A DNA stretch of 25,482 nucleotides from Gardnerella kenyensis (GCA_003585735.1 NQOH01000003.1:76894-102375); one strand, 5' to 3'. Positions 14,085 through 21,251 are shown, counted from the stretch's first letter. The notes: a model not told the origin generated them from the sequence alone. A program made the numbers and translations.

Positions 14085-15029
14085 ATGACAGTCTGCTATA
14101 TTCCTTCACCAAGTATTTCACAGTTGACGCTTGGCTTTATACATATAAGATTTTATGCGATTTCTATTCTTGCTGGAATATTAATCGCAATGTATATTAC
14201 AACTCGTCGTTGGAAGCGAGTTGGTGGCGATTTTAACCAAATTTTAGATCTTGTACTGGTTAGTCTTCCAGCTGGTATTGTTGGTGCTCGCTTGTATCAC
14301 GTTATTACTACTCCAGAAAAGTTCTTCGGTTCTCACGGTGACTTTTTAGAAATTTTTAGAATATGGAATGGTGGACTTGGTATTTGGGGCGGAATATTTC
14401 TTGGCGCTCTAGCGGCTTGTGCTTTTTGCAAGTATAGAAAATATCCTGCTTCTTTACTTGCGGATGCTGCAGCTCCTGCAGTCCTTATTGCTCAAGGCGT
14501 TGGTAGGCTTGGAAACTGGTTTAATCAGGAACTTTACGGTGCTCCAACAACTTTGCCTTGGGGTTTGAAACTAAATTATGATGCAACTCAAGCAATCGGT
14601 CACGCTGAACGTTGCTACGATGGCTTAACATGCCCAGAAGGAACATTATTCCACCCAACATTCTTATACGAAATGATTTGGAATTTTATAGGAGCAGCAT
14701 TACTTATTGGTTTTGGAAAAGTTCTTTATAAAAAACTAAAAGCCGGCTCAATATTCATGCTCTACGTTATGTGGTACACATTAGGGCGTGTTTGGATTGA
14801 ATCGTTGCGAATTGATTTTTCGCATGTTTTCTTAGGCGTAAGAATCAACGTATGGGTTTCTATTATCGTATTTATTATTGCAACTATAGCTTTTGCGCTT
14901 CTTCAACGCTCTAGTAGCACTCGAGATAGTCTTATTGAACGTCTTATCGATGTTACTTCAGATGAGCGTGAGCGTGAATCACAGAATGCGAATTCGAAAA
15001 TAAAATCTGACTTAAATCAAAGCAAGTAA
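14085..15029 (+). CDS. lgt: Phosphatidylglycerol--prolipoprotein diacylglyceryl transferase
   Basis: Transfers diacylglycerol from phosphatidylglycerol to the lipobox cysteine of prolipoproteins at the membrane. About seven hydrophobic segments are visible. The signature GRLGNWFNQELYGAPT and the N-terminal region FYAISILAGI are typical. The conserved loop reads GGLGIWGG, where E. coli has a histidine-containing GGL..HGG; the W form is, as I recall, usual in actinobacteria. The final ~30 residues are charged and cytoplasmic. There is a 35-base gap after cdsA. Lgt consumes the lipid that the CdsA/PgsA pathway makes, a sensible grouping. Confidence 0.96.
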   Translation: MTVCYIPSPSISQLTLGFIHIRFYAISILAGILIAMYITTRRWKRVGGDFNQILDLVLVSLPAGIVGARLYHVITTPEKFFGSHGDFLEIFRIWNGGLGIWGGIFLGALAACAFCKYRKYPASLLADAAAPAVLIAQGVGRLGNWFNQELYGAPTTLPWGLKLNYDATQAIGHAERCYDGLTCPEGTLFHPTFLYEMIWNFIGAALLIGFGKVLYKKLKAGSIFMLYVMWYTLGRVWIESLRIDFSHVFLGVRINVWVSIIVFIIATIAFALLQRSSSTRDSLIERLIDVTSDERERESQNANSKIKSDLNQSK

Positions 15030-15076
15030 TTAGTTATTTTGTATGCTAGTCTCTTGCATTTCCTAGAATGGAACGT

Positions 15077-15742
15077 ATGAATATACAAATAGCACCTAGT
15101 ATTCTTTCCGCAGATTTTTGCAATCTTGAGCGTGATCTTGACGCAATTTCAAATGCGGATCTTGTTCACGTTGATGTGATGGATCATCACTTTGTACCTA
15201 ACTTAACTTTGGGAGAGCCAATTGTTAAGCGTATTTGTGAAGTAACTAAGCTTCCTGTTGATGTTCATTTAATGATTGAAGATCCGGATCGTTGGGCTCC
15301 TGAATACGCAAAGCTTGGAGCTTCCTCCGTGAGCTTCCACATGGGTGCAACTCATGCTCCTGTGCGTTTAGCTCGTCAGCTTCGCGATATGGGTTGCAAA
15401 GCATGCTTTGCGGTTCGCCCTGCTGAGCCAGTTGAACCTATTTTCGACATTCTTGACGAATTCGACATGGTTCTTATTATGACAGTTGAGCCAGGCTTTG
15501 GTGGACAAAAGTTCTTAAGTAATCAAATGAATAAGGTTCGTCGTTTGCGCGATGAAATTACTCGTAGGGGACTTCAAACACACATTCAGGTTGATGGCGG
15601 AGTTAGCCCTTCGACGGCTGCAACTGTTGCAGAAGCTGGAGCTGATGTGCTTGTTGCTGGTTCCGCAGTTTATGGTGCTGCAAGTCCAGCTGAGGCTATT
15701 GAATCTATTCGCAATACTGCTCAGGCTGCTTGGCGCGCTTAA
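15077..15742 (+). CDS. rpe: Ribulose-phosphate 3-epimerase
   Basis: Interconverts ribulose 5-phosphate and xylulose 5-phosphate. In bifidobacteria this supplies xylulose 5-phosphate for the phosphoketolase (bifid) shunt. TIM-barrel motifs are IAPSILSADF, HVDVMDHHFVPNLTLG, DVHLMI, MTVEPGFGGQKF and IQVDGGV, including the usual metal-binding His and Asp residues. ATG 15077 gives an N-terminus (MNIQIAPSILSADF) like relatives; ATG 15068 adds three residues. Neither has a strong Shine-Dalgarno. Length is 221 residues. A strong terminator follows. Confidence 0.96.
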   Translation: MNIQIAPSILSADFCNLERDLDAISNADLVHVDVMDHHFVPNLTLGEPIVKRICEVTKLPVDVHLMIEDPDRWAPEYAKLGASSVSFHMGATHAPVRLARQLRDMGCKACFAVRPAEPVEPIFDILDEFDMVLIMTVEPGFGGQKFLSNQMNKVRRLRDEITRRGLQTHIQVDGGVSPSTAATVAEAGADVLVAGSAVYGAASPAEAIESIRNTAQAAWRA

Positions 15743-15752
15743 TTGAAAATTT

Positions 15753-15782
15753 TGGGGGCATATTTTATGTCCCCATTTTCTT
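15753..15782 (+). terminator. Intrinsic terminator after rpe
   Basis: TGGGGGCATA (15753-15762) pairs with TATGTCCCCA (15766-15775) with one G-U pair and a 3-base loop. A T-rich tail follows. Confidence 0.9.
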
Positions 15783-15813
15783 AAAAAACTTGAGTACTCG
15801 CTAGTAGGATTCA

Positions 15814-15848
15814 ATTGCGTATTGCGTATTGCGTATTGCGTATTGCGT
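15814..15848. repeat. Perfect heptamer array ATTGCGT x5 upstream of pgsA
   Basis: Five identical 7-bp units run without interruption (35 bp). They lie between the rpe terminator and the pgsA start. Each unit contains TTGCGT. A TAAAAT -10-like hexamer at 15853-15858 is 18 bases from the third unit's TTGCGT (15829-15834), so the array could act as a weak -35 region. Confidence 0.95.
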
Positions 15849-15879
15849 TTAGTAAAATGCGATTGTTTCGAAAACGAAA

Positions 15880-15907
15880 ATTAGTGATTACTAATTACTA
15901 ATTAGTA
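15880..15907. repeat. Second heptamer array and palindrome just before pgsA
   Basis: Four 7-bp units are ATTAGTG, ATTACTA, ATTACTA and ATTAGTA. The last 12 bases (15896-15907, TACTAATTAGTA) form a perfect palindrome. It ends 10 bases before the pgsA Shine-Dalgarno, so it lies in the 5' leader or is an operator. Confidence 0.75.
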
Positions 15908-15929
15908 GTTGACAATTAGGGAAGGTAAT

Positions 15930-16535
15930 ATGGTTAAGTTAGTTAAAAATCAGGAATATAGCCCTGAGGCGATAAATCGTGTACTAACTGTGCCTAACTT
16001 AATCAGCTTCTTACGCATATGCTCAATACCATATATTGCGTGGCTAATTACGCAACATAATATGATTTTGTCTCTTGTTATTTTAGCTATTTCAGCATTC
16101 TCTGATTGCCTTGATGGTTATATTGCTAGGCGTTGGAATCAAGTAAGTAAATTAGGGCAAATTCTTGATCCTATAGCCGACAGATTACTAATTGTTTGTA
16201 GCACTTTAGCTTTAGCAATTGCGAAAGTTATACCTTGGTGGGCGTTGTTGCTAGTTGTGCTTCGCGACGTTATTATGGCGACTTTAGTTATTGTACTTGC
16301 ACAATATGGTTATGGTCCGTTGCCGGTTAATTTCGTTGGAAAAGCTGGAACTGCGCTTATTATGCTAGCAATCGTTTCTCTTATGATTGTTTACGCTGTT
16401 GCTAAAGAAGCAATGTTTCCGCTTTATGCTGCCGCATTATCTTGTGGAATATGGGGTATTGTTTTGTATTGGTATGCAGGACTGCTTTATTACAAGCAAG
16501 CTTATATGCTACTTGTTAAACGAAATGCAAAATAA
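15930..16535 (+). CDS. pgsA: CDP-diacylglycerol--glycerol-3-phosphate 3-phosphatidyltransferase family protein
   Basis: A membrane CDP-alcohol phosphatidyltransferase, most likely making phosphatidylglycerol phosphate. The family signature is complete: DCLDGYIARRW, then G eight residues on, then DPIAD, i.e. DxxDGxxAR-8-GxxxDxxxD with four metal-binding Asp. About five to six membrane segments follow. ATG 15930 has AGGGAAGG (15918-15925) upstream; the in-frame TTG at 15909 would precede this site. Length is 201 residues. It heads a block pgsA-DUF881-sbp-DUF881-garA-ftsR with the same order as M. tuberculosis Rv1822-Rv1828. Substrate (glycerol phosphate versus another alcohol) is inferred from length and context. 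Confidence 0.88.
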   Translation: MVKLVKNQEYSPEAINRVLTVPNLISFLRICSIPYIAWLITQHNMILSLVILAISAFSDCLDGYIARRWNQVSKLGQILDPIADRLLIVCSTLALAIAKVIPWWALLLVVLRDVIMATLVIVLAQYGYGPLPVNFVGKAGTALIMLAIVSLMIVYAVAKEAMFPLYAAALSCGIWGIVLYWYAGLLYYKQAYMLLVKRNAK

Positions 16536-16550
16536 GGCATGTAGGTGCAT

Positions 16551-17606
16551 ATGACTCAGCATAGTGTATTTATTGGTGCGCAAAATAGCGGCGATAATAG
16601 CGAAAGCTCTAAATCAGAGCGCAGTGCTAATTCTGCTATGCTTGAGTCCTTTGAATCTCCTGACGGCATAACATTATCTCGTAGACGTGCGCTATTTTCT
16701 AGCTCGTTTACTAATCTTGAATCTCACCATGTTGCTTTAAGTGTTAATCGTTTTGCTCATCATCATGATCGAAGACGATATGTTGATGATTATGCGTTGC
16801 GTTTGATTGATGATTTAACAAACCGTCCTGTTGACCCAATGTTTATGGATTCGCGTTTAAGTAAGCAGCCTGTTAAGCCGCTGCACCTTTGGTTTACGCG
16901 TACTATTGTGTTCCTTATTTGTATTGCTATTGGCACTGTTGGAAGTCAATTTGTGCGTAAACTTCACACTGATCCTAGAAAAGCAATACGTTCTTCATTA
17001 GCAAATGAGCTTGTTGGGTATACTACTAGTTTTGACAAGCTTGTTAAAGAAGTAACTGTTTTACGAAATAATGTAGACCGCGAATCTCAGCGTATTACAA
17101 CTCCTGAAGAGGATCAAGTTAGCAAATCGGACGATATTCTTAACGGAACTCGAGCTGTAGAAGGCTCTGGTGTTACTTTAACTATTGCTAATCCTCTTTC
17201 TGCAGGAAATGATGCCAATGGTGGATCTTTGCCTCGTGAAACTAATGGCGCTAGAATGCGTCTTGTTACAGATCGCGATATTCAAAAACTTGTGTCTTTA
17301 TTGTGGGAATCAGGTGCGGAAGCTATATCTGTTAATGGGCATCGAATTGGCGCTCAAACTTCTATTCGAGTTGCAGGCCAAACAATTCTTGTTGGCGTTA
17401 ATCAAACACAAAGTCCTTATGTTATTGAAGCAATAGGTGACTCTAACGAATTAATGCGAGCATGTAACTCGGCTTCTAAAACTCGATGGTACTCATCTCT
17501 TGTAAATGCAGGTATTACTCCGCAAATTTCACCTTCGAGAGTTATACGATTAAATGCATCTAGTACTGGTGATATAAACTTTGCAAATGAAAGAACTAGG
17601 AGATAA
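16551..17606 (+). CDS. DUF881 family membrane-anchored protein (first copy)
   Basis: This 351-residue protein has a long Ser/His/Arg-rich cytoplasmic N-terminus (about 125 residues), one membrane helix (TIVFLICIAIGTVGSQFV), a short heptad-like stretch (ELVGYTTSFDKLVKEVTVLRNN, in two parts) and a C-terminal extracellular DUF881 domain (RDIQKLVSLLWESGAEAISVNG and SPYVIEAIGD). DUF881 proteins resemble B. subtilis YlxW/YlxX from the division gene region; biochemical function is unknown. ATG 16551 is used; GTG 16545 adds two residues. The gene begins 15 bases after pgsA and ends 2 bases before the Sbp gene, so it belongs to one operon. The N-terminal domain is longer than in the second copy. Confidence 0.9.
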   Translation: MTQHSVFIGAQNSGDNSESSKSERSANSAMLESFESPDGITLSRRRALFSSSFTNLESHHVALSVNRFAHHHDRRRYVDDYALRLIDDLTNRPVDPMFMDSRLSKQPVKPLHLWFTRTIVFLICIAIGTVGSQFVRKLHTDPRKAIRSSLANELVGYTTSFDKLVKEVTVLRNNVDRESQRITTPEEDQVSKSDDILNGTRAVEGSGVTLTIANPLSAGNDANGGSLPRETNGARMRLVTDRDIQKLVSLLWESGAEAISVNGHRIGAQTSIRVAGQTILVGVNQTQSPYVIEAIGDSNELMRACNSASKTRWYSSLVNAGITPQISPSRVIRLNASSTGDINFANERTRR

Positions 17607-17608
17607 GC

Positions 17609-17941
17609 ATGGCAGCAATTCTTGGCTTGATTTTAGGAGCGCTTATTGGCATAGTAGTTCATCCGGATATTCCTGTTGTTCTTCAGCCATATTTGCCAAT
17701 TATGGTTGTTGCAGCATTGGATGCATTGCTTGGAGCTGCTCGAGCGTATTTTGAGAGAAACTTTTCGGATAAAGTTTTTGTTATTTCCTTCTTTTCGAAC
17801 GTTATTGCGGCAACGCTGCTTGTTTTGCTTGGAAACCAGCTTGGCGTAGGCGCGCAATTGCAAACTGCTGTTATTGTTGTTCTTGGAATTCGTATTTTCT
17901 CTAACGTATCAGCAATTCGCAGATTCATCTTCAGGAGTTAG
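17609..17941 (+). CDS. sbp: Small basic protein (Sbp, DUF1290) membrane protein
   Basis: This 110-residue protein has three to four hydrophobic segments (LGLILGALIGIVV, YLPIMVVAALDALLG, VFVISFFSNVIAATLLVLLG and VIVVLGIRIFSNVSAI) and the conserved DALLGAARAYFE and IFSNVSAIRRF. Members sit next to DUF881 and division genes in Firmicutes and actinobacteria; the molecular role is not established. Two bases separate it from the preceding gene and three from the following one, so translation is probably coupled with both DUF881 proteins, suggesting a membrane complex. Confidence 0.92.
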   Translation: MAAILGLILGALIGIVVHPDIPVVLQPYLPIMVVAALDALLGAARAYFERNFSDKVFVISFFSNVIAATLLVLLGNQLGVGAQLQTAVIVVLGIRIFSNVSAIRRFIFRS

Positions 17942-17944
17942 CAT

Positions 17945-18781
17945 ATGGTTCGCACGTTTTCTCATGCTCCTAAAGGTGACGATATTCTTCACAAGTTGCG
18001 CCGTCAAAGTGCGCATGATTTAGAAAGTGACGAAACTCAAACTGGTTCTTTTCCAGCTGTTCAGCATAAGGTAAAGCCTTCGCTAAGTGGTCATATTACA
18101 AGAACTCGCATGCTTACAGGTTTGCTGATGATGCTATTGTGTGCGCTTTTGGGATTTGCTTATATGATTCAAGTTAATCGCAGCAGCTCTTTGCTGTACG
18201 AAACTATGAGCGAAGAAGAATTGACTAGGCTTATTACAGAAACTCACTCTCAAATTCAAAGCTTGGAAAGCAGAAAAGCAGAATTAACAGGTCAGCTTAA
18301 TTCTTTGCGTGAAGCAGTTGATAAGCAGGATGAGGCTCGTCGAATTGCTCAACAGAATGCTCAAACTAACGGACTTATTTCCGGTCGCCTTCCGGCAATA
18401 GGAAAAGGTATTGTAATTCACATCACAGCTGGAGAAAAAGAAAATATTGATGCTGCTACAATGTTTCAGCTTATTGAAGAATTGCGTAATGCTGGCGTAG
18501 AAGTTATGTCTATTAATGACGTTCGTATTGTTACGTCAAGCTATATTTCTCAAACAAAGCATGGTCTTTTGTGCGATAGTGTGATGATTGAACCGCCTTA
18601 TATTGTTAAGGCTATTGGAGATCCGCAGAATTTGCAGAATGCTGTGAATATTGCGGGCGGTGTTGGATCACGTTTGAAAATTAAATTTGGTGCTTCTGTA
18701 ATTGTTTCGCAGTCTGAAGAGGTAGAAATTACTACGACACGCGAGCCAAAACAGTACGAATATGCCAAACCAGTCGAGTAA
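17945..18781 (+). CDS. DUF881 family membrane-anchored protein (second copy)
   Basis: This 278-residue protein has about 55 cytoplasmic residues, one membrane helix (LTGLLMMLLCALLGFAYMI), a coiled-coil stretch of about 55 residues (EEELTRLITETHSQIQSLES, then RKAELTGQLNSLREAV) and the DUF881 domain (MFQLIEELRNAGVEVMSIND, PYIVKAIGDPQNLQNAVNI). It is the paralogue of the protein at 16551 with a shorter N-terminus and a longer coiled coil. It starts 3 bases after sbp. The two copies flanking Sbp are the standard actinobacterial arrangement. Role in envelope or division is inferred from context. Confidence 0.9.
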   Translation: MVRTFSHAPKGDDILHKLRRQSAHDLESDETQTGSFPAVQHKVKPSLSGHITRTRMLTGLLMMLLCALLGFAYMIQVNRSSSLLYETMSEEELTRLITETHSQIQSLESRKAELTGQLNSLREAVDKQDEARRIAQQNAQTNGLISGRLPAIGKGIVIHITAGEKENIDAATMFQLIEELRNAGVEVMSINDVRIVTSSYISQTKHGLLCDSVMIEPPYIVKAIGDPQNLQNAVNIAGGVGSRLKIKFGASVIVSQSEEVEITTTREPKQYEYAKPVE

Positions 18782-18799
18782 CAAGGTAGAATAGCAAGT

Positions 18800-19240
18800 A
18801 TGACTGAACCGATTCCTACCGCTGGCGAAACCACTATTATTGGTATGCCAGCTATTCATATTCCAATGAATACAACTTCTGATCGTCCTTTGCAGCAGGA
18901 TGATTTTGAAACGATAGCAAAATTGCTGCCTGGAACCGCTTTGTTGATTTCAACTAGGGGAGCGGTGTCCGGTTCTCGTTATCTTCTTGACGAGGATTTG
19001 GTATCAGTTGGTCGTGATTCGCATGCTGATATTTTGCTTGATGATTCCACAGTTTCTCGTTCTCACGCAGTGTTTAAGCGCGTTAACGGCGTGTTTAGCA
19101 TTGTAGACGCTGGTAGTTTGAATGGCACGTATGTAAATCGTGAGCGTGTTGAGGAAGCTGTATTGCATAATGGCGATGAAATTATGATTGGCAAATTCCG
19201 ATTGGTATTTTTCGCTCATGACTCAGTCACAGTCCGGTAA
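18800..19240 (+). CDS. garA: FHA-domain protein of the GarA/OdhI type
   Basis: This 146-residue protein has a short flexible N-terminus and a C-terminal forkhead-associated domain that binds phosphothreonine: VSVGRDSHADILLDDSTVSRSH contains the GR and SRSH hallmarks (here given as VGRDSHADI and DSTVSRSHAVF), then GSLNGTYVN. The N-terminal GETTIIG holds a double threonine like the ETT motif phosphorylated by PknB/PknG in mycobacterial GarA, which then folds onto the FHA domain as a switch. In mycobacteria and corynebacteria the unphosphorylated form controls 2-oxoglutarate metabolism. The gene follows the second DUF881 gene by 18 bases and overlaps the ftsR start. AAGGT (18783-18788 region) is a distant ribosome site. 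The element ATAGCAAGTATG at the start recurs at 19853. Confidence 0.9.
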   Translation: MTEPIPTAGETTIIGMPAIHIPMNTTSDRPLQQDDFETIAKLLPGTALLISTRGAVSGSRYLLDEDLVSVGRDSHADILLDDSTVSRSHAVFKRVNGVFSIVDAGSLNGTYVNRERVEEAVLHNGDEIMIGKFRLVFFAHDSVTVR

Positions 19241-19856
19241 TCAGGATGATGCTGTTCAGGGGGAGTTATTTAACTTTTCTCTCTGCACTGATCAATCCTG
19301 TGGATACCGCGGTAGCGTAGCTATGAAGGTTGCCGGTATTACTTACCGGCAACTTGATTATTGGGCGCGCAAACGCATTATAGAGCCTTCTATTAGCCCG
19401 TCTAATGGTTCAGGCTCTCGTCGTTTATATTCGTTTAAGGATATTGCGATTATGGCAGTTGCAAAAAGGCTGCTTGATGCTGGAGTAAATTTGGTTAATG
19501 TTACTACGGCTATTATTTTTCTAAATCGTTATTCTGAGTCGCGTTTGCGAAATATGACGATTATTTGTGACGGTCAGTCTGTGCAAGAGTGTGATGAGAA
19601 TCAGGAGAATATGCGTCGCATGTTGGCTTCTGGCTTTGCAGTATTTGCTATTGCTGTGGGTCGTATTATTTCTCGCGTAGAAGATGATTTAGCTTCTGAA
19701 ACTTTAATTGATGCTAGCGATTCTAATGAAGCTAATGATTCTAATGATGTTAGTGAGTTTCAAGAGAAAAGCCATCAGTCTAATCGCAAATCTTTTGCAA
19801 AAAATAGTTCAGCAAAAAGTGATTCTTGGAATCTTGTGCAAGAAACGTGGGGATAG
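19218..19856 (+). CDS. ftsR: MerR-family regulator of the FtsR type
   Basis: This 212-residue protein has a winged-helix MerR DNA-binding domain near residues 40-105 (ITYRQLDYWARKRIIEP, GSGSRRLYSFKDIAIM, AVAKRLLDAGVNLVNV), followed by a domain with RLRNMTIICDGQSVQE and MLASGFAVFAIAVGRI and a Ser/Asn/Asp-rich end (DASDSNEANDSNDVS). It matches the actinobacterial regulator next to garA; the C. glutamicum member, FtsR, activates ftsZ. ATG 19218 overlaps the end of garA by 23 bases, so translation is probably coupled; a TTG at 19188 would overlap more. No strong Shine-Dalgarno is present. Family and context are good, the ftsZ target here is inferred. Confidence 0.88.
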   Translation: MTQSQSGNQDDAVQGELFNFSLCTDQSCGYRGSVAMKVAGITYRQLDYWARKRIIEPSISPSNGSGSRRLYSFKDIAIMAVAKRLLDAGVNLVNVTTAIIFLNRYSESRLRNMTIICDGQSVQECDENQENMRRMLASGFAVFAIAVGRIISRVEDDLASETLIDASDSNEANDSNDVSEFQEKSHQSNRKSFAKNSSAKSDSWNLVQETWG

Positions 19857-19861
19857 CAAGT

Positions 19862-20266
19862 ATGCGTGAAGCTATTATTTCTGCGGTTATTATTTGCTGG
19901 CTTGCATCTGTTTCATTGTTTTTATTTAGTTTGTTTATTTCGTTACGTTTTTTATTTAGATTTCAAAAAATCGCTTCTAAAGATTCTGTAAATTCTGTAG
20001 ATTATGAGAATAAAAATATAAAGCATAAGCGTAATAGTATGCGATTAATGCCGTGGAGTATTGTTATTACGCATTGTTGTGGGCTTCCTTGCGCAATGCT
20101 TTCTTACATGCTTTTGAACGTTATTCGCAATTTTGGGTTTGTTGACAACAATTGTTTCTTATTAATGAACTCAACTTTGATTCCTTCATATGTAATTATT
20201 ATCGTGCTTATTTTTGCAAACATTTCTACGATGGTATTTTGTTCGTACATAAACTTAAAAAATTAG
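19862..20266 (+). CDS. Small integral membrane protein of unknown function
   Basis: About 134 residues with three hydrophobic segments: AIISAVIICWLASVSLFLFS near the start, SIVITHCCGLPCAMLSYMLL in the middle and PSYVIIIVLIFANISTMVFC at the end. A Lys/Asn/Ser-rich loop joins the first two. I do not recognise the family. ATG 19862 starts 5 bases after ftsR, within the shared context ATAGCAAGTATG also seen at garA; a start at 19826 would overlap ftsR. It is the last plus-strand gene before the convergent dif-containing gap and is very AT-rich. It may be a genus-specific appendix of the division operon; coding status is likely but not certain. Confidence 0.65.
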   Translation: MREAIISAVIICWLASVSLFLFSLFISLRFLFRFQKIASKDSVNSVDYENKNIKHKRNSMRLMPWSIVITHCCGLPCAMLSYMLLNVIRNFGFVDNNCFLLMNSTLIPSYVIIIVLIFANISTMVFCSYINLKN

Positions 20267-20339
20267 ATTATTTTTTAAATAGTGTATGGCTGGCAATTGG
20301 GTGAGATTTTATTGTCGTATTTATTTGCTTACTATAGTA

Positions 20340-20367
20340 ATTTGACATAACGTACATTATCGGGTAA
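20340..20367 (-). other. dif: Candidate dif site (XerC/XerD recombination site at the replication terminus)
   Basis: On the plus strand the left arm is ATTTGACATAA (20340-20350), the centre CGTACA (20351-20356) and the right arm TTATCGGGTAA (20357-20367). On the minus strand this reads as an 11-6-11 site: a XerC-like arm TTACCCGATAA, centre TGTACG and XerD-like arm TTATGTCAAAT. The XerD arm matches E. coli dif (TTATGTTAAAT) at 10 of 11 bases, the centre shares TGTA, and the inner ends of the XerC arm (ATAA) match. It lies in a convergent gap where gene orientation and G/C bias reverse, as expected at a terminus. Confidence 0.75.
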
Positions 20368-20405
20368 ATATAATATGCAATTTATCCAACGAAAATAGCT
20401 AATAT

Positions 20406-20495
20406 CGATTATTTCTTTACAGTCATGTATAGAAAATGTCGAAATCTCGCCAAAATACGATTATTTCTTTACAGTCACGTATAGAAAATGTCGAA
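20406..20495. repeat. 38-bp direct repeat pair beside the dif-like site
   Basis: Copies at 20406-20443 and 20458-20495 differ at one base (T/C) and are separated by 14 bp (period 52). Each begins CGATTATTTCTTTACAGTCA and ends AAAATGTCGAA. They lie between the dif-like site and the end of the HAD gene. No ORF covers them. Confidence 0.9.
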
Positions 20496-20516
20496 TGCGC
20501 GAAAAATCTCAAGGCT

Positions 20517-21251
20517 TTAAGCAAAATATTCTAAAACAGCTGTGCTTAATTCGCTTACGCTATCAATAATTCTGTACGATCCGTGCGCTTTAAGCTCGCC
20601 AGGCTCAGCATAACCCCAAGCGCATCCCAAGCAATCTAGTCCGCATTCTTTTGCGCCATCAGCGTCAGTCCAACGGTCGCCAACCATAAGCGCTTTGTCG
20701 CCTTGAGCTGAATCATAGCCAATTTCATCAAACACGTAGCGAATAACTTGCGCTTTAGTAATACGCGACATATCTCTACTTGCGCCATAAATTCCGTCAA
20801 TAAGATTATTGAATCCAAAATAATCGCAAATTGGTTTCATTTGATATTCAGGCTTGCAAGATGCAGTCGCCAAATAAAAACCTGCTTCGCGCAATTTAAT
20901 AAGCTGCTCAGGAATACCGTCATATACTTTATTAAGCAAGCAACCCGGAATTTTGTTTCCAGGAACATTCGGATCGTCAAATGCTGCAATTTCGGAATAA
21001 TATTTGCGATAAATAGCAAGTCCCTGCATTTGCAGATTTTCCGGAACTTTAATTCGCTGGAAGGATTCCAAAATAGACGGTCCTATAAAACGCTGCATTT
21101 CAGCTTCGTCAGGAATAGGCTGACCTATTTCTTTCAAAGCAAGTTTAGCGCATGTAATAATGCCTTCATCAGATTTAGTTAAAGTGCCGTCAAGATCAAG
21201 CAGAACAACACGTCGTGAGTTACTTTTTGAAGACGTTGAGCATTCACTCAT
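20517..21251 (-). CDS. HAD-superfamily hydrolase, phosphoglycolate phosphatase-like
   Basis: A 244-residue HAD phosphatase with motif I LLDLDGTLTKSD, a helical cap (residues about 30-120), motif II in LATASCKPE, the Lys of motif III (about TKAQVI) and motif IV MVGDRWTDADGAKECGL, followed by CAWGYAEPGEL. The pattern resembles Gph/PGP-type enzymes; the true substrate (phosphoglycolate, a nucleotide or a sugar phosphate) cannot be told. ATG 21251 overlaps the rbpA stop by 8 bases (ATGAGTGA), suggesting coupled translation; ATG 21272 would overlap further. Downstream lies the convergent gap with repeats and no obvious terminator. Confidence 0.88.
   Translation of the reverse strand: MSECSTSSKSNSRRVVLLDLDGTLTKSDEGIITCAKLALKEIGQPIPDEAEMQRFIGPSILESFQRIKVPENLQMQGLAIYRKYYSEIAAFDDPNVPGNKIPGCLLNKVYDGIPEQLIKLREAGFYLATASCKPEYQMKPICDYFGFNNLIDGIYGASRDMSRITKAQVIRYVFDEIGYDSAQGDKALMVGDRWTDADGAKECGLDCLGCAWGYAEPGELKAHGSYRIIDSVSELSTAVLEYFA

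Noticed and set aside
15814..15848. Heptamer array as a CRISPR
   Set aside because: Units are 7 bp without spacers; this is a simple tandem repeat.
15908..15913. TTGACA as a -35 box for pgsA
   Set aside because: The matching -10 would fall inside the pgsA coding region; it more likely arises by chance in the leader.
20406..20495. 38-bp repeat pair as a minimal CRISPR
   Set aside because: Only two copies, a 14-bp spacer and no cas genes nearby.
20748..21182. 144-residue plus-strand frame inside the HAD gene
   Set aside because: It is a shadow of the HAD phosphatase reading frame with no ribosome site or recognisable motif.
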